From Clostridium cavendishii DSM 21758 (GTDB taxonomy: Bacteria > Bacillota > Clostridia > Clostridiales > Clostridiaceae), in assembly GCF_900141845.1 (NCBI RefSeq), contig NZ_FQZB01000008.1, forward strand, positions 235,505-299,504: DNA of 64,000 nt, given 5' to 3'. Positions 63,490 through 64,000 of the stretch are shown here, in pieces. The translations under genes and the position numbers were made by a program. The notes beneath the pieces were generated by a model that saw only the letters and a program-made list of their open reading frames with translations, was not told the DNA's origin and ran no database searches. Within the stretch, counting starts at the first letter, position 1; the number at the start of each line of letters is the position of its first letter.

Positions 63490-64000
63490 TTATACAAAAC
63501 AGCAACTATTAAATACATCCATAGCATCTTCTTGACCTGAACTGGTAGTTCTAGAATATAATAATACGCCAGCAGGAACACCTGTAAATTGAACTTCTAT
63601 TTCAGCTCCAGAAATATTCACCTTTGTATTTCCGATTTTGTGGAAAAATACATCTGTAGCACAGAATGGAGCTATTGAGAAGGTAGCAGTAACAGGAGTC
63701 CCTAATATAGTAGAAGTTTTAGGACAAACTCCTAAGTTATATACTGTAACTGTAATAGGGCCTACTGTATTTGAAGTATTGTTTAATGCTTTAGCAGACA
63801 CATATTTATCTGAAGCAAAAAATGGTCCTGAGCTTTGTGTTCCACTTTTAGCACCTACTGCCTGCTCTATAGCAGATACCTCATTTTTGATTTCTGCTAA
63901 ACCAAAGGTTGGGCTTGAAACCATTTGCTCAATATTAAATACTTCAGTTTTGATTTCTACTAAACCGAAGGTTGGACTTGAAACCATTTGCTCAATATTA
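63490..64000 (-). CDS. Repeat-containing surface protein, 5' end outside the window
   Basis: At least 169 residues, open at the window edge. The visible N-terminal part carries a 21-residue tandem repeat (MVSSPTFGLVEIKTEVFNIE, with Q as residue 21; then MVSSPTFGLAEIKNEVSAIE, then Q) and another copy runs off the end. The C-terminal half (SGTQSSGPFFASDKYVSAKA ... FNSCCFV) is rich in Ser/Thr and beta-strand and ends in CCFV. No signal peptide can be judged. I do not recognise the family. Position beside glycosyltransferases and a Ser/Thr-rich composition suggest a glycosylated spore-surface protein. Confidence 0.7.
   Translation of the reverse strand, partial: NIEQMVSSPTFGLVEIKTEVFNIEQMVSSPTFGLAEIKNEVSAIEQAVGAKSGTQSSGPFFASDKYVSAKALNNTSNTVGPITVTVYNLGVCPKTSTILGTPVTATFSIAPFCATDVFFHKIGNTKVNISGAEIEVQFTGVPAGVLLYSRTTSSGQEDAMDVFNSCCFV

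Noticed and set aside
63858..64000. Repeats at the window edge as a CRISPR array
   Set aside because: The repeat unit is 63 bp, in frame and coding; there are no unique spacers.

Overview
The window is AT-rich Gram-positive chromosomal DNA. Strong AGGAGG-type ribosome sites, frequent TTG/GTG starts, hairpin-plus-T-run terminators, a tRNA-Glu-type T-box, PTS antiterminator leaders and many spore-surface-type proteins (DUF3794/SPOCS) point to a spore-forming Clostridium of the sensu stricto group. The species cannot be fixed from the sequence. No rRNA, tRNA, CRISPR array or complete insertion sequence was seen.

Layout. 1-13.7 kb holds cell-envelope and stress regulation: two paralogous ECF sigma/DUF4179 anti-sigma modules (1-1,052 and 11,796-13,727), a third ECF sigma with a zinc-finger anti-sigma (6,416-8,471), two YcxB-like proteins, two paralogous TPR proteins, a DUF6241-like secreted protein and a P-type cation ATPase. 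13.9-16.8 kb holds a GNAT acetyltransferase, a 54-residue membrane protein facing a convergent candidate small RNA, and a ParA/ribbon-helix-helix partition-like operon. 17.0-23.8 kb holds a 1,536-residue secreted protein with eight copper-amine-oxidase-N-terminal-like repeats, a phosphodiester glycosidase and a membrane-anchored propeller-like protein. 23.8-28.3 kb looks eroded: a dTMP-kinase-like protein, a histidine phosphatase, a truncated glycosyltransferase, a radical SAM/SPASM enzyme, a MerR-like coiled-coil regulator and an orphan SUKH-3 protein. 28.8-39.1 kb is metabolic: a lipoprotein behind a possible attenuator, a split glucose-type PTS (EIIA and EIICB, divergent, each with an antiterminator-type leader), T-box-controlled gltX, an oxygen/NO-detoxification group (NADH:rubredoxin-oxidoreductase-like protein, DUF1450, a RIC/YtfE remnant, flavodiiron protein), DedA and a solo integrase.

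39.5-64 kb is a long spore-surface and glycosylation region. It has nine proteins with SPOCS-like domains (two fused to other folds), three carboxypeptidase-regulatory-like small proteins, a glycosyltransferase-methyltransferase fusion, seven further glycosyltransferase-like proteins, a three-gene UDP-N-acetyl-L-fucosamine cassette, a thioredoxin inside a glycosyltransferase operon, a lone ABC ATPase with a degenerate signature motif, and at the window edge a 21-residue-repeat surface protein. The simplest reading is a polymorphic, glycosylated outer spore layer: SPOCS and Cys-rich proteins build the layer, and the sugar genes decorate a repeat-rich glycoprotein. That assignment is inferred from families and context, not shown directly.
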